Positions 55,606-63,900 of a stretch of DNA of 64,000 bases are shown here, one piece after another. Source of the DNA: Streptacidiphilus sp. ASG 303 (GTDB lineage: Bacteria > Actinomycetota > Actinomycetes > Streptomycetales > Streptomycetaceae); assembly GCF_020991365.1 (NCBI RefSeq), contig NZ_JAJLRA010000016.1:57909-121908 (forward strand), read 5' to 3'. Within the stretch, counting starts at the first letter, position 1. The number at the start of each line of letters is the position of its first letter. The position numbers and the translations under genes are program-made. Under the pieces are notes generated by a model. The model worked only from the letters and a program-made list of their open reading frames with translations, made no database searches and was not told the origin of the DNA.

Positions 55606-55938
55606 CTAGGGCCCCGGGACGGGGCCGGGTCGGTTGTCCAGGGCGGCCAGGGTGTCCCGCAGCCGCTGGTGGACATCCTCGTACAGGGGGACGTGGGCGT
55701 CGGCAGGGGTACCGTCCGCGGCCTCCAGGCGGGCCAGGGCGGCGTCCACCGCGGCGTGGCCGGTCTCCTCCACGGCGAGGCCCAGCGGCTCCTCCGACGG
55801 CGCCCAGGGCCCGCCGCCGGGACGGGACCCGGGCGGGACCGCGGCGGCGGTGACGGGCCCGGCGGGAGGCCCTCCAGGGCCGCCGGGGGGCTCGGCGGGG
55901 GCGGACCCAGGCGCGGGCTCGGGCACGGACTCAGCCAT
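55606..55938 (-). CDS. Small conserved actinomycete protein in the tlyA cluster
   Basis: 110 residues from the ATG at 55938. The first 45 residues are Pro/Gly/Ala-rich; the end (GHAAVDAALARLEAADGTPADAHVPLYEDVHQRLRDTLAALD) is a helical pair typical of a conserved actinobacterial family found next to tlyA. No enzyme motif. Its start overlaps the stop region of the upstream AKKA-repeat gene (8 bases), so both are translated together. Function unknown; probably an adaptor because of the helical tail. Confidence 0.7.
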   Translation of the reverse strand: MAESVPEPAPGSAPAEPPGGPGGPPAGPVTAAAVPPGSRPGGGPWAPSEEPLGLAVEETGHAAVDAALARLEAADGTPADAHVPLYEDVHQRLRDTLAALDNRPGPVPGP

Positions 55939-56983
55939 CGGCGGTCTTCCGGGCGGCGGTCTTCTTCGCCGCGGCCTTCTTCACCGCGGCCGTCCCGGCC
56001 GCCGCCGTCTTCTTCGCCGCCGCCTTCTTCGCCGCCGCCTTCTTCGCCGCAGGTGCCGCGGCCGTCTTCGCGGTGGTCGTCTTCGCGGTGGTCGTCTTCG
56101 TGGCCGCCTTCTTCGCGGCTGCCTTCCTCGCCGCCGTCGCCTTCTTCGCGGCGGTCCCGGTCGCGGCCGGCTTCCCCGCGGAGGCGGCGGCGACCTGCTC
56201 CAACGCCTCGGCGGCCGAGGTCCCGGCGGGAGCGGTCCTCTTCACGGGCGTGCTCTTCCTCGCCGCCGCGGCCTTCTTCGCGGCGGCGGTGCTCCGCCCG
56301 GCGGGCGCCTTCCCCGCGGCGACCGTCGCCGCCGCGGCCACCTGTGCCGCCGTCGCCTTCTTCGCGGCGGTCCCCGCGGCGGTCCTCTTCGCAGCGGCCT
56401 TGGCCGTGGCCTTCTCCGCTGCGGCCGTCCCGCCGGCCGCAGCGGTCCTCCGCGGCGTCGGGGCCTTCCGTGCCGGGGCCTTGCGCGCGGGGGCCGGCAC
56501 GGGGGCCGGTACGGGCTCCTCCACGACCGGGATCCGCTCCGGCCTGGTCGACCGCTCCTCGGCCGTCTCCTCGTGCCAGTCGGCGAACAGCTTCCCCGCC
56601 CTGGGCTGAGGGGTCGTCTCCTGCGGCTTCCCGCCGCCCTTCTCCACCTCCCTCAGCTTGCGCTCCAGCAGTTCCAGCACCACGCCGACCTTGACGGCCT
56701 GGTCGCCGATCCAGCCGACGACGTGCCAGGCGCGCTCGGCCTCGGTGCGGGCGAAGCCGGTCAGCGCGTCCCTGCCCTCACGACCGGCCGCGGCCGCGTC
56801 CCCGGCGAGCGACTGCAGGGACCGCGCGGAGGCGGGGACCTGGTCGGCCAGCGTGTGCCGCAGGCCGTCGACGTCCACCCCCGTACGGTCCAGCAGGTCC
56901 TTGGCCGTGTGCACCGTCCGCCTGCCCGCCTCCTCGGCGATGCCTGCGGCGGACTGCACCCAGCCGCGCAGCGTGTCGCGCAT
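55931..56983 (-). CDS. Protein with a histone H1-like lysine/alanine tail
   Basis: 350 residues from the ATG at 56983 (MRDTLRGWVQSAAGIAEEAGRR). The first about 120 residues form a mainly helical domain (VGWIGDQAVKVGVVLELLERKLREVE); the rest is a low-complexity Ala/Lys/Thr/Arg tail with many AAKKA and KKAAAKK units, as in histone H1-like proteins of Streptomyces and HU with H1 tail. The tail should bind DNA nonspecifically; the N-terminal part is not HU. Located at the promoter end of the small-gene/tlyA/nadK group. Repeat number probably varies between strains. Confidence 0.75.
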   Translation of the reverse strand: MRDTLRGWVQSAAGIAEEAGRRTVHTAKDLLDRTGVDVDGLRHTLADQVPASARSLQSLAGDAAAAGREGRDALTGFARTEAERAWHVVGWIGDQAVKVGVVLELLERKLREVEKGGGKPQETTPQPRAGKLFADWHEETAEERSTRPERIPVVEEPVPAPVPAPARKAPARKAPTPRRTAAAGGTAAAEKATAKAAAKRTAAGTAAKKATAAQVAAAATVAAGKAPAGRSTAAAKKAAAARKSTPVKRTAPAGTSAAEALEQVAAASAGKPAATGTAAKKATAARKAAAKKAATKTTTAKTTTAKTAAAPAAKKAAAKKAAAKKTAAAGTAAVKKAAAKKTAARKTADG

Positions 56984-57280
56984 CAGGTCCTCCTCGCTTC
57001 CGTCACGCCCGCCCCGGCCCACCCGGTCGGCGCCGGGGCGCCCGTGATCGCCGGGACGCCCCCTGACGACGCTACCGCCTCCCGGCGTCCCGCGGCGGCC
57101 CGGCGAGCGGGCCCGCCGCGTCGCCGGACGCGTCCGCGCCCTGGGGTACCGTCACCGGGAGCCCGCACGACGGACAGGCCCGGACGACGGACAGGCCGGA
57201 CGGCGGGCGCACCCGGACCACCGGCGGCGGACGACCCGCAGCAACGCACGAGCAGCAACGCACGAGGGGAGCGGACACCC

Positions 57281-57628
57281 ATGGCGACCTCCGAGGAGTG
57301 CCGCACGGCACTGACCCGGCTCAGCGAGAACCTCGCGCGCTCCCAGGGCGACGTCCGCAGCGCCGCCGCGGTGGACCGCTCGCTCACCTGCTGGGTCACC
57401 GACCTGGACGTCACGTTCTCCGGCCACCTGCGCGACGGCCGCATCCAGGACGTCGTCGAGACCCCGGGGCCGCCCGCCGAGAAGGCCCAGATCCGGCTCG
57501 CGATGGCCAGCGACGACCTGGTCGCGCTCGTCGCGGGACAGCTCCACTTCGCCTCCGCCTGGGCGCACGGCAGGGTCCGGCTGGAGGCGGGGCTGCGCGA
57601 CCTGCTGCGGCTGCGGTCACTGATCTGA
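57281..57628 (+). CDS. SCP2 sterol-binding domain protein
   Basis: 115 residues from the ATG at 57281 with GAGGGGAGC upstream. The pattern LARSQGDVRSAAAVDRSLTCWVTDLDVTFSGHLRDGRIQDVV and IRLAMASDDLVALVAGQLHFASAWAHGRVRLEAGLRDLLRL is the SCP2 fold with a hydrophobic pocket. Single-domain SCP2 proteins are common in Streptomyces and bind lipids or acyl-CoA; the ligand is not known here. It is divergent from the histone-like gene. Soluble, single gene. Confidence 0.85.
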   Translation: MATSEECRTALTRLSENLARSQGDVRSAAAVDRSLTCWVTDLDVTFSGHLRDGRIQDVVETPGPPAEKAQIRLAMASDDLVALVAGQLHFASAWAHGRVRLEAGLRDLLRLRSLI

Positions 57629-57712
57629 CGCCCCCGCCGGGCGGCCCCGCAGACCGTCCGCGGCCGTCCGCGGCCGTCCGCGGAACGGTCCCGCCCGGCA
57701 GGTCCGTACGGG

Positions 57713-58813
57713 TCACAGCCCCAGGTCGGCCAGCGCCTTGCGTCCGTCCGGGGCGTCCGCGCCGCCGTCCGCGGCGGTCCACGCAGCCGCGCAGAGCGCC
57801 CGCAGCCCGTCGTACGGGTCGCCGCCGCCGTCCAGCCGGAGCCGGCCGTCCCCGCCCACCGAGGCCGTCCAGCCCCCGCAGCGGTACGCGCCGCCGGCTT
57901 CGGACGACACCTCGGGCTGTGCCGTCAGGAGCGCCCGCAGGTCGGCGGCGACGTACGTGGGCCGGTGCACGGGCGGCGCGGCGAGCAGCTGCGCCGCCGT
58001 GGTGACCCCGGTGAGGACGAGCAGGCTGTCGACGCCGCCGTTGGCGGCGCCCTCGATGTCGGTGTCCAGGCGGTCGCCGACCACCAGCGGCCGCTCGGCG
58101 CCGGTGCGGATCACGGTCTCGCGGTGCATGGGCGGCAGCGGCTTGCCCGCCACCTCCGGCTCGGTGCCCGTCGCGGTGCGGACCGCCGCCACGAGCGTGC
58201 CGTTGCCGGGCGCGGTGCCGCGTGCGGTGGGGATGGTGAGGTCGGTGTTGGAGGCCACCCACGGCAGGCCCCGCGCCACCGCGTACGCGGCCTCGGCGAG
58301 GTGCTGCCAGCCCACCGACGGGTCGTAGCCCTGCACCACCGCGGCCGGGCCGTCGTCCAGCGAGCGCACCGGCCGCAGTCCGCGCTCCTCCAGGGCCTCC
58401 TCCAGGCCCCGGCCGCCGACCACCAGCACGGCGGAGCCCGCCGGCACCTTCTCCGCCACGAGCCGGGCGGCCGCCTGCGCCGAGGTGACCACCTCCGACG
58501 CCTCGGCGGGCACGCCCAGCTCGGTGAGGTGGTCGGCGACGGCCTGCGGCGGCCGGGAGGCGTTGTTGGTGACGTACGCGAGGCGCATGCCCGCCCGGCG
58601 GGCCGCCTCCAGCGCCTCGACGGCGTGGTCCACCGCGTGCGGGCCCGCGTAGACCACCCCGTCGAGGTCGAGGAGGGCGGTGTCGTACTCCTCGGCGAGC
58701 GGCCGGGCGCTCGCCGCGGGGGCGGTGCGCGGTGCCGGTGCGGCGTCCCGTCCGGCCCCGGGGGCCGTCCCGCCGTCGCTTCCGCCGGTGCTGCCGGCTG
58801 CCGTGTGCGTCAT
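57713..58813 (-). CDS. HAD-superfamily phosphatase, NagD/PGP-like
   Basis: 366 residues from the ATG at 58813. Motif I DLDGVVYAGPHAVDHAVEALE, motif II TNNASRPPQ, motif III Lys in GKPLPPMH, motif IV GDRLDTDIEGAANGG: the class IIA HAD hydrolases (pyridoxal or 2-phosphoglycolate phosphatases). The C-terminal about 70 residues (AYRCGGWTASVGGDGRLRLDG) are an added domain found in Streptomyces members. Its start overlaps the stop of the upstream TPR gene (ATGA). The substrate cannot be told from motifs. Confidence 0.9.
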   Translation of the reverse strand: MTHTAAGSTGGSDGGTAPGAGRDAAPAPRTAPAASARPLAEEYDTALLDLDGVVYAGPHAVDHAVEALEAARRAGMRLAYVTNNASRPPQAVADHLTELGVPAEASEVVTSAQAAARLVAEKVPAGSAVLVVGGRGLEEALEERGLRPVRSLDDGPAAVVQGYDPSVGWQHLAEAAYAVARGLPWVASNTDLTIPTARGTAPGNGTLVAAVRTATGTEPEVAGKPLPPMHRETVIRTGAERPLVVGDRLDTDIEGAANGGVDSLLVLTGVTTAAQLLAAPPVHRPTYVAADLRALLTAQPEVSSEAGGAYRCGGWTASVGGDGRLRLDGGGDPYDGLRALCAAAWTAADGGADAPDGRKALADLGL

Positions 58814-59442
58814 TCCTGCTCTTCCTGTCGGTCGCTGCGGGTGCCGTCGGGTTCCGGGAGCTGCGGTCCCGGGCCGCGCAGGTGCGGCGGCACGGGCCCG
58901 AAGGCCCCGGCGCGGGCGCGCAGCGTCGCCCGCGTCTGCCGCAGCGCCGCACGGTAGTGGTCGGACGTGGGGCGCATGGCGACGGCCAGCGCCAGGTGCT
59001 CGGCGGACACCTCGAAGTCGCCCGTCCGCGCCGCCGCCAGCCCCCAGCCGAACTGCGCGTAGTCGTCCGAGGGGTCGGCCAGGGCCACCGCCCGGAAGTT
59101 CTCCAGGGCAGCAGCGTACGACCCGGCGTCGAACTGGGCCCTCGCCAGGGTCTCCCGGATGGAGCGCGACCCGGGCTCGGCGGCCGCCGCCCGCGCCAGC
59201 AGCTGCTCGGCGGCGGCCGCACTGCCCTGCGCCAGGAGCAGGCTGCCGCGCCGGAACCACTCGTACACGTGCTCCCGGGGGTCGTCCGTCCCTTCCCCTC
59301 CGCCGGGGGCGCCCCCGGGATCCGCGCCGTCCGCAGCGCCCGCTCGGTTCGCAGCGCCCGCGCCGTCCGCGCCGCCCCCGCCCCCGGTGCCGGCGCCGTC
59401 CACGGCGTCCCGGTCCTGTGCCCGCTCCCGTCCGGTGGTCAT
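58810..59442 (-). CDS. Small TPR-repeat protein
   Basis: 210 residues from the ATG at 59442 (MTTGRERAQ); a longer frame to 59529 begins with Gly/Arg-rich residues and no ribosome binding site. After a Gly/Ala/Asp-rich leader, about 100 residues form TPR helices (HVYEWFRRGSLLLAQGSAAAAEQLLARAAAAEPGSRSIRETLARAQFDAGSYAAALENFRAVALADPSDDYAQFGWGLAAARTGDFEVSAEHL). The operon-like overlap with the phosphatase suggests a joint role. Similar TPR/HAD pairs are common in actinomycetes. Confidence 0.85.
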   Translation of the reverse strand: MTTGRERAQDRDAVDGAGTGGGGGADGAGAANRAGAADGADPGGAPGGGEGTDDPREHVYEWFRRGSLLLAQGSAAAAEQLLARAAAAEPGSRSIRETLARAQFDAGSYAAALENFRAVALADPSDDYAQFGWGLAAARTGDFEVSAEHLALAVAMRPTSDHYRAALRQTRATLRARAGAFGPVPPHLRGPGPQLPEPDGTRSDRQEEQE

Positions 59443-59521
59443 GTCCGCGCCCCTTCCCGGTCGCCCTCCGCAGCCGCCGGGCCGGGAGCCGTGATCACCC
59501 GGCCGGACGTACCCGGTTAAC

Positions 59522-60946
59522 ATGCCCACAATGGAGGCTCTCAGTGCACACGGTGCAGCAGCTTCTCACCAGGGCGGCCCCGGCGATCCCGGGCACGTCG
59601 CCGCTGCGGGACTGTCGCTGGCGCCCTTCCGCGGACTGCGCTACGTACCGGACCGGGTCGGCGGCCTGGCGGCCGTCACCTCGCCGCCGTACGACGTGGT
59701 CGACCCTGACCGGCTGGCGCGGCTGGAGACGGCCGACCCCCACAACGTGGTGCGGCTGATCCTGCCCCGGCCCGAGGCCGGCCCCGGCCGGCCGCAGCCC
59801 GGGTGCGTCGACACCCGCTACCGGCACGCGGCCCGGCTGCTGGCCGCGTGGCGGCAGGAGGGCGTCCTGGCCGCCGACGACACCCCGGCCCTGTACGTGT
59901 ACGAGCAGCGCCTCCCCGGCCCCGACGGCGCACCGGACGAAGGCCTGCTCCAGCGGGGCCTGATCGGCGCCCTCGCCGTCAGCCCTCCCTCGGCGGGCGT
60001 GGTCCTGCCGCACGAGGATGTCATGCCCGGGCCCGTCGCCGACCGCGTCGGCCTGATGCGCACCACCCGCGCCAACCTCGAACCGCTCCTGCTGACCTAC
60101 CGGGGCAAGGGCGGCGCGGCGGGCGTGGTGGAGGAGGCCGCCCGGCGGCCGCCGCTGCTCACCACGACCACCTCCGACGGCGTCCGCCACCGCCTGTGGG
60201 CGGTCACCGGCGCCGCGGAGCACGCCGCCGTGGCGGCGGACCTCGCCACCTGCCGGGCGCTGATCGCCGACGGCCACCACCGCTGGGCCATGTACCTGCG
60301 GCTGCAGCAGGAGCACCGGCACCTGGCGCACAGTCCGTGGGACCGCGGCATGGTGCTGCTGGTCGACACGGCCCGCTACCCGCTGCGGGTGCGGGCGATC
60401 CACCGGGTCCTGCGGCACCTCCCTCCGGCCCGGGCCCTGGAGCTGCTGGGCGAGGGCTGGCGCGTCGACGACCTCGGGGCCTCCCTCCCGGACGCCCTCG
60501 ACGCCCTGGCCGCCGCCAAGCGGGCCGCCGCCAAGCGGGCCGGCGGCGGGGGGACGGGGGAGCCGGTCCCCAACGCGTTCGTCCTGGCCGGGGACGGGCG
60601 GTACCGGCTGCTGCGCGGCCCCGGGGAGGCCGCGCTGAAGCAGGCCGTGCGGACCGACCGGCCCGAGGAGTGGCGGCGGCTGGACGCCACCGTGCTGCAC
60701 TCGGTGCTGCTGGACGGCGTCTGGCGGGTGCCCGACACCGCGGAGGCCGTCGGCTACCTGCACGACGAGGCCGCGGCCGTACGGGAGGCCGAACGGAACG
60801 GCGGCACGGCGGTCCTGCTGCACCCGGTGGACGAGGGCGTGGTGCGGCGGCTCGCCGAGCAGGGTGTGACCATGCCCCGCAAGTCCACCTCCTTCGGGCC
60901 TAAGCCGGCCACCGGGCTGGTGCTGCGGAGCCTGGACCTGGGCTGA
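59522..60946 (+). CDS. DUF1015 family protein
   Basis: 474 residues from the ATG at 59522. The hallmark strings of DUF1015 are visible: SPPYDVVDPDRLARL near residue 58, DTRYRHAARLLAAWRQEGVL, the ADGHHRWAMYLR loop and FGPKPATGLVLRSLD at the end. The function of the family is not proven; it is suggested to be a phosphatase or kinase-like enzyme by structural similarity. Divergent from the TPR/HAD pair across 79 bases and ended by a strong hairpin. Confidence 0.92.
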   Translation: MPTMEALSAHGAAASHQGGPGDPGHVAAAGLSLAPFRGLRYVPDRVGGLAAVTSPPYDVVDPDRLARLETADPHNVVRLILPRPEAGPGRPQPGCVDTRYRHAARLLAAWRQEGVLAADDTPALYVYEQRLPGPDGAPDEGLLQRGLIGALAVSPPSAGVVLPHEDVMPGPVADRVGLMRTTRANLEPLLLTYRGKGGAAGVVEEAARRPPLLTTTTSDGVRHRLWAVTGAAEHAAVAADLATCRALIADGHHRWAMYLRLQQEHRHLAHSPWDRGMVLLVDTARYPLRVRAIHRVLRHLPPARALELLGEGWRVDDLGASLPDALDALAAAKRAAAKRAGGGGTGEPVPNAFVLAGDGRYRLLRGPGEAALKQAVRTDRPEEWRRLDATVLHSVLLDGVWRVPDTAEAVGYLHDEAAAVREAERNGGTAVLLHPVDEGVVRRLAEQGVTMPRKSTSFGPKPATGLVLRSLDLG

Positions 60947-60965
60947 CGGACCGTCACGCACAACG

Positions 60966-61003
60966 GGAGGCGCCCCGCCGGAATCCTCCGGCGGGGCGCC
61001 TCC
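60966..61003. terminator. Bidirectional terminator
   Basis: Perfect 17-bp stem GGAGGCGCCCCGCCGGA (60966-60982) / complement (60987-61003) with loop ATCC, followed on the plus strand by TTCATC. It ends the DUF1015 gene and the opposing TPR gene. Confidence 0.88.
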
Positions 61004-61049
61004 TTCATCCGTCTGCCGCCGCGTCACGGACGCGCGGGCGCACCGGGGT

Positions 61050-63476
61050 TCAGCCCTGGGCGGGGCCGTCCTGCCCGCGGTCGGCGGGCTCGCCCGCCGC
61101 GTCCTCGGCCTTCTCCCCGGCCTCGGCCTTGCCCTCGGCCGGAACGGCCTCGGTGCCGGGCTCCCGGAACGGGCTGTTCAGGAACGCGCCCCGGTCCGCC
61201 GGCTCCTCGTCGGCCGACGCGCCGTCCGAGGCTTCCGCCTTGTCGTGCTCGTCGTCCTCGGCGTCGTCCGCCTCGTCCAGGTCGTCGGCCTCGTCCAGGT
61301 CGTCCAGGTCGTCCTCGTCCAGGTCGTCCTCGGCGTCGACGGCGCCCTCGACAGGAGCGGCGTCCGCGCCGCCCTCGACCGCGTCGTCGTCCTCGTCCAT
61401 CTCAGGGTCGAGGGCGTCGACGAACTCCAGGCCGTCGATCTCGGCCAGTCGCTCGGCCGCGTTGGTCACGCCCTCCTGGTCCGCGTCGGCGGCCTTGGAG
61501 AACCAGTCGCGGGCCTCGTCGGCACGCCCCGCGGCGATGAGCGCCTCGGCGTAGGCGTACCGAAGCCGGGCCGTCCACGGCTGCACCGAGTTGGACGCGA
61601 GCTCGGGGCTCTGCAGGGTCACCACGGCCGCGTCGAACTGCCCCATGTCGCTACGGGCACCGGCCGCCACCAGGCGCATCTCGACCTGGCCCGCCTTGTC
61701 CAGCTGCTTCACCTCGGGCTCACCGGCCATGGCCAGCGCCCGCTCCGGACGGCCGAGGCCGCGCTCGCAGTCGGCCATGACCGGCCACAGGTCGGCACGG
61801 CCGGTCATCCGCCGCGCCGCCCGGAACTCGGTCAGCGCCTCGGAGTACCGCTCGGTCACGTAGGACGCGAAGCCTGCGGCCTCCCGGACGGCGGCGACGC
61901 GCGAAGCAAGCCGCAGGGCCACCCGGGAGTAGTCGTAGGCCTGCTCCGGCTCGCTGTCCAGGAGGCGGGCCACCATCACCAGGTTGCGGGCCACGTCGTC
62001 CGCGAGGGTCTTGGGGAGGCTCTTCAGCTCCTGGCGGACGTCGGCGTCGATCTCCATGCCGGTGACGTCCTCCGGGATCGGCAGGCGCCGGACCGGCTCG
62101 TAGTTCGGCCGGCGGTCGTCCGACTCGCCACGCCCCTCGAACCGGCCGCCACGCCCCTCGTACGGGCGTCCGCCACGGTCGTCCCGCCGGTCACGCCCGC
62201 CGCCGAACCGGTCGTCCCGACGCGGACCGCGGTCGTCGCGGCGGAAACCACCCTCACGGGGGCCACGGTCACGGTCGTCACGCTGGTAGCCACCGGGACG
62301 CTCATCGCGACGGAAACCGCCACCGGGCCGGTCGTCGCGGCGGAAACCGCCCTCGCGCGGACCACGGTCCTCACGCGGGCCACGGTCACGGTCATCGCGG
62401 CGGAAACCACCCTCACGGGGGCCACGGTCACGGTCGTCGCGCTGGTAGCCACCGGGACGGTCCTCCCGACGGAAACCGCCCTCGCGCGGACCACGGTCCT
62501 CACGCGGGCCACGGTCACGGTCGTCCCGGCGGAAACCGCCCGGACGCTCCTCGCGGCGGAAACCGCCCTCACGAGGACCACGGTCCTCACGCGGGCCACG
62601 GTCACGGTCGTCACGCTGGTAGCCACCGGGACGCTCATCGCGACGGAAGCCGCCACCGGGCCGGTCATCCCGACGGAAGCCGCCCTCGCGCGGACCACGG
62701 TCACGGTCATCGCGACGGAAACCGCCGGGTCGCTCCTCACGGCGGAAGCCGCCGCCGGGCCGGTCGTCGCGGCGGAAGCCGCCCTCACGGGGGCCACGGT
62801 CGCGGTCGTCACGCTGGTAGCCACCAGGACGCTCATCGCGACGGAAACCACCGCCGGGCCGGTCGTCACGGCGGAAGCCGCCCTCGCGCGGACCACGGTC
62901 CTCACGCGGGCCACGGTCACGGTCATCGCGACGGAAACCACCACCGCGGTTGTCCCCCTGGTAACCGCCGGGCCGGTCATCGCGGCGGAAGCCGCCCTCA
63001 CGGGGGCCACGGTCGCGGTCGTCACGCTGGTAGCCACCGGGACGGTCGTCCCGACGGGAACCGCCCGGACGCTCCTCACGACGGAAACCGCCCTCGCGCG
63101 GACCACGGTCCTCACGCGGGCCACGGTCACGGTCGTCACGGCGGAAGCCGCCGCCGGGCCGGTCGTCGCGGCGGAAACCGCCCTCACGGGGGCCACGGTC
63201 GCGGTCGTCACGCTGGTAGCCACCAGGACGGTCGTCCCGACGGAAACCGCCACCGCGGTTGTCCCCCTGGTAACCGCCGGGCCGGTCGTCGCGACGGTAG
63301 GAGGAGCCACCGCGGTCGTCACGCCCGCGGTTCCCTCCGCGGTCGTCCGACCACTGGCCGCGTGCACGGGGCTCGAAGCTGCGGCCGCCTCGGGAGCCGC
63401 CACGCTCGGCGTCTCCCCGGCCCTGCGGCCCGTCTCCCGAACGGCGCTCCGGACGGTCCTGGGGTGAGTTCGACAT
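61050..63476 (-). CDS. TPR protein with very long RDDR/RGG repeat tail and acidic end
   Basis: 808 residues from the ATG at 63476. Residues about 40-440 are an arginine/aspartate/glycine repeat array made of units such as DRDRGPREGGFRRDDRPGG; the string PREGGFRR occurs 11 times and PGGYQ and PGGGFRR alternate. Next is a compact TPR-like helical domain (LPKTLADDVARNLVMVARLLDSEPEQAYDYSRVALRLASRVAAVREAAGFASYVTERYSEALTEFRAAR). The C-terminal about 120 residues are acidic repeats (DDLDEADDLDEADD). Strongly opposite charges at the two ends suggest RNA binding or self-association; the site next to the rRNA operon (minus strand, after 5S) fits ribosome-linked work, but function is unknown. I do not recognise a named family. 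Confidence 0.85.
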   Translation of the reverse strand: MSNSPQDRPERRSGDGPQGRGDAERGGSRGGRSFEPRARGQWSDDRGGNRGRDDRGGSSYRRDDRPGGYQGDNRGGGFRRDDRPGGYQRDDRDRGPREGGFRRDDRPGGGFRRDDRDRGPREDRGPREGGFRREERPGGSRRDDRPGGYQRDDRDRGPREGGFRRDDRPGGYQGDNRGGGFRRDDRDRGPREDRGPREGGFRRDDRPGGGFRRDERPGGYQRDDRDRGPREGGFRRDDRPGGGFRREERPGGFRRDDRDRGPREGGFRRDDRPGGGFRRDERPGGYQRDDRDRGPREDRGPREGGFRREERPGGFRRDDRDRGPREDRGPREGGFRREDRPGGYQRDDRDRGPREGGFRRDDRDRGPREDRGPREGGFRRDDRPGGGFRRDERPGGYQRDDRDRGPREGGFRRDDRGPRRDDRFGGGRDRRDDRGGRPYEGRGGRFEGRGESDDRRPNYEPVRRLPIPEDVTGMEIDADVRQELKSLPKTLADDVARNLVMVARLLDSEPEQAYDYSRVALRLASRVAAVREAAGFASYVTERYSEALTEFRAARRMTGRADLWPVMADCERGLGRPERALAMAGEPEVKQLDKAGQVEMRLVAAGARSDMGQFDAAVVTLQSPELASNSVQPWTARLRYAYAEALIAAGRADEARDWFSKAADADQEGVTNAAERLAEIDGLEFVDALDPEMDEDDDAVEGGADAAPVEGAVDAEDDLDEDDLDDLDEADDLDEADDAEDDEHDKAEASDGASADEEPADRGAFLNSPFREPGTEAVPAEGKAEAGEKAEDAAGEPADRGQDGPAQG
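62156..63356. repeat. DNA-level tandem/interspersed repeat inside the TPR gene
   Basis: About 1.2 kb of near-identical modules, mostly 60-80 bases, e.g. the words GGGCCACGGTC, CGGAAACCGCC and GTAGCCACCGGGACG recur many times. It encodes the RDDR/RGG array. Such a region is open to slippage and recombination, and its length probably differs between strains; assembly errors are also possible here. Confidence 0.9.
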
Positions 63477-63632
63477 CGAGGTTGGCTCCTTCAGGTTCTT
63501 CTAGCTCTGCCCCACCGTGCGACTGATGCACGGTGCGGCGCGGTGCCGACGGTTGCACACCGCTTTCCATTGTCCTGCATGCGCCCGCCTACCGTGCCGG
63601 CGCTCCCACGGCGACCGGTCGGCGGGCAAACA

Positions 63633-63673
63633 AAAAGCCGCGGCCCCAGCAGATCGCTGGGGGCCGCGGCTTT
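63633..63673. terminator. Terminator of the rRNA operon
   Basis: A near-perfect 17-18 bp stem AAAGCCGCGGCCCCAGC / GCTGGGGGCCGCGGCTTT (one bulged G) with loop AGATC. On the minus strand it is followed by a T run (TTTTTGTTTG), as a rho-independent terminator just downstream of 5S. Confidence 0.85.
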
Positions 63674-63681
63674 GAATGATT

Positions 63682-63800
63682 GTTCGGCGGCGTCCTACTC
63701 TCCCACAGGGTCCCCCCTGCAGTACCATCGGCGCTGTAAGGCTTAGCTTCCGGGTTCGGAATGTAACCGGGCGTTTCCCTCACGCTATGACCACCGAAAC
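63682..63800 (-). rRNA. rrf: 5S rRNA
   Basis: On the minus strand it starts GTTTCGGTGGTCATAGCG and contains CCCGGTTACATTCCGAACCC, AAGCTAAGCC, GGTACTGC and GGGAGAGTAGG, ending GCCGCCGAACA: a complete Streptomyces-type 5S rRNA of about 119 bases. The two ends pair (GGTGGT/GCCGCC). Confidence 0.95.
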
Positions 63801-63900
63801 CCTTTTGGGTTCAGCGAACACACTCTTCAGTTGAGAAGTGGTTCTGTTCACCGGCGCGACTGTTCGCAACCCGAGAACTACACAGTGGACGCGGAGCAAC

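Noticed and set aside
62150..63360. CRISPR array
   Set aside because: Repeat units are coding, vary in length, have no unique spacers of constant size, and no cas genes are near.
61245..63467. Plus-strand frame opposite the RDDR/RGG gene with many TVTV repeats
   Set aside because: It is the mirror of the DNA repeat; the minus-strand frame has a TPR domain, a start and normal codon bias.
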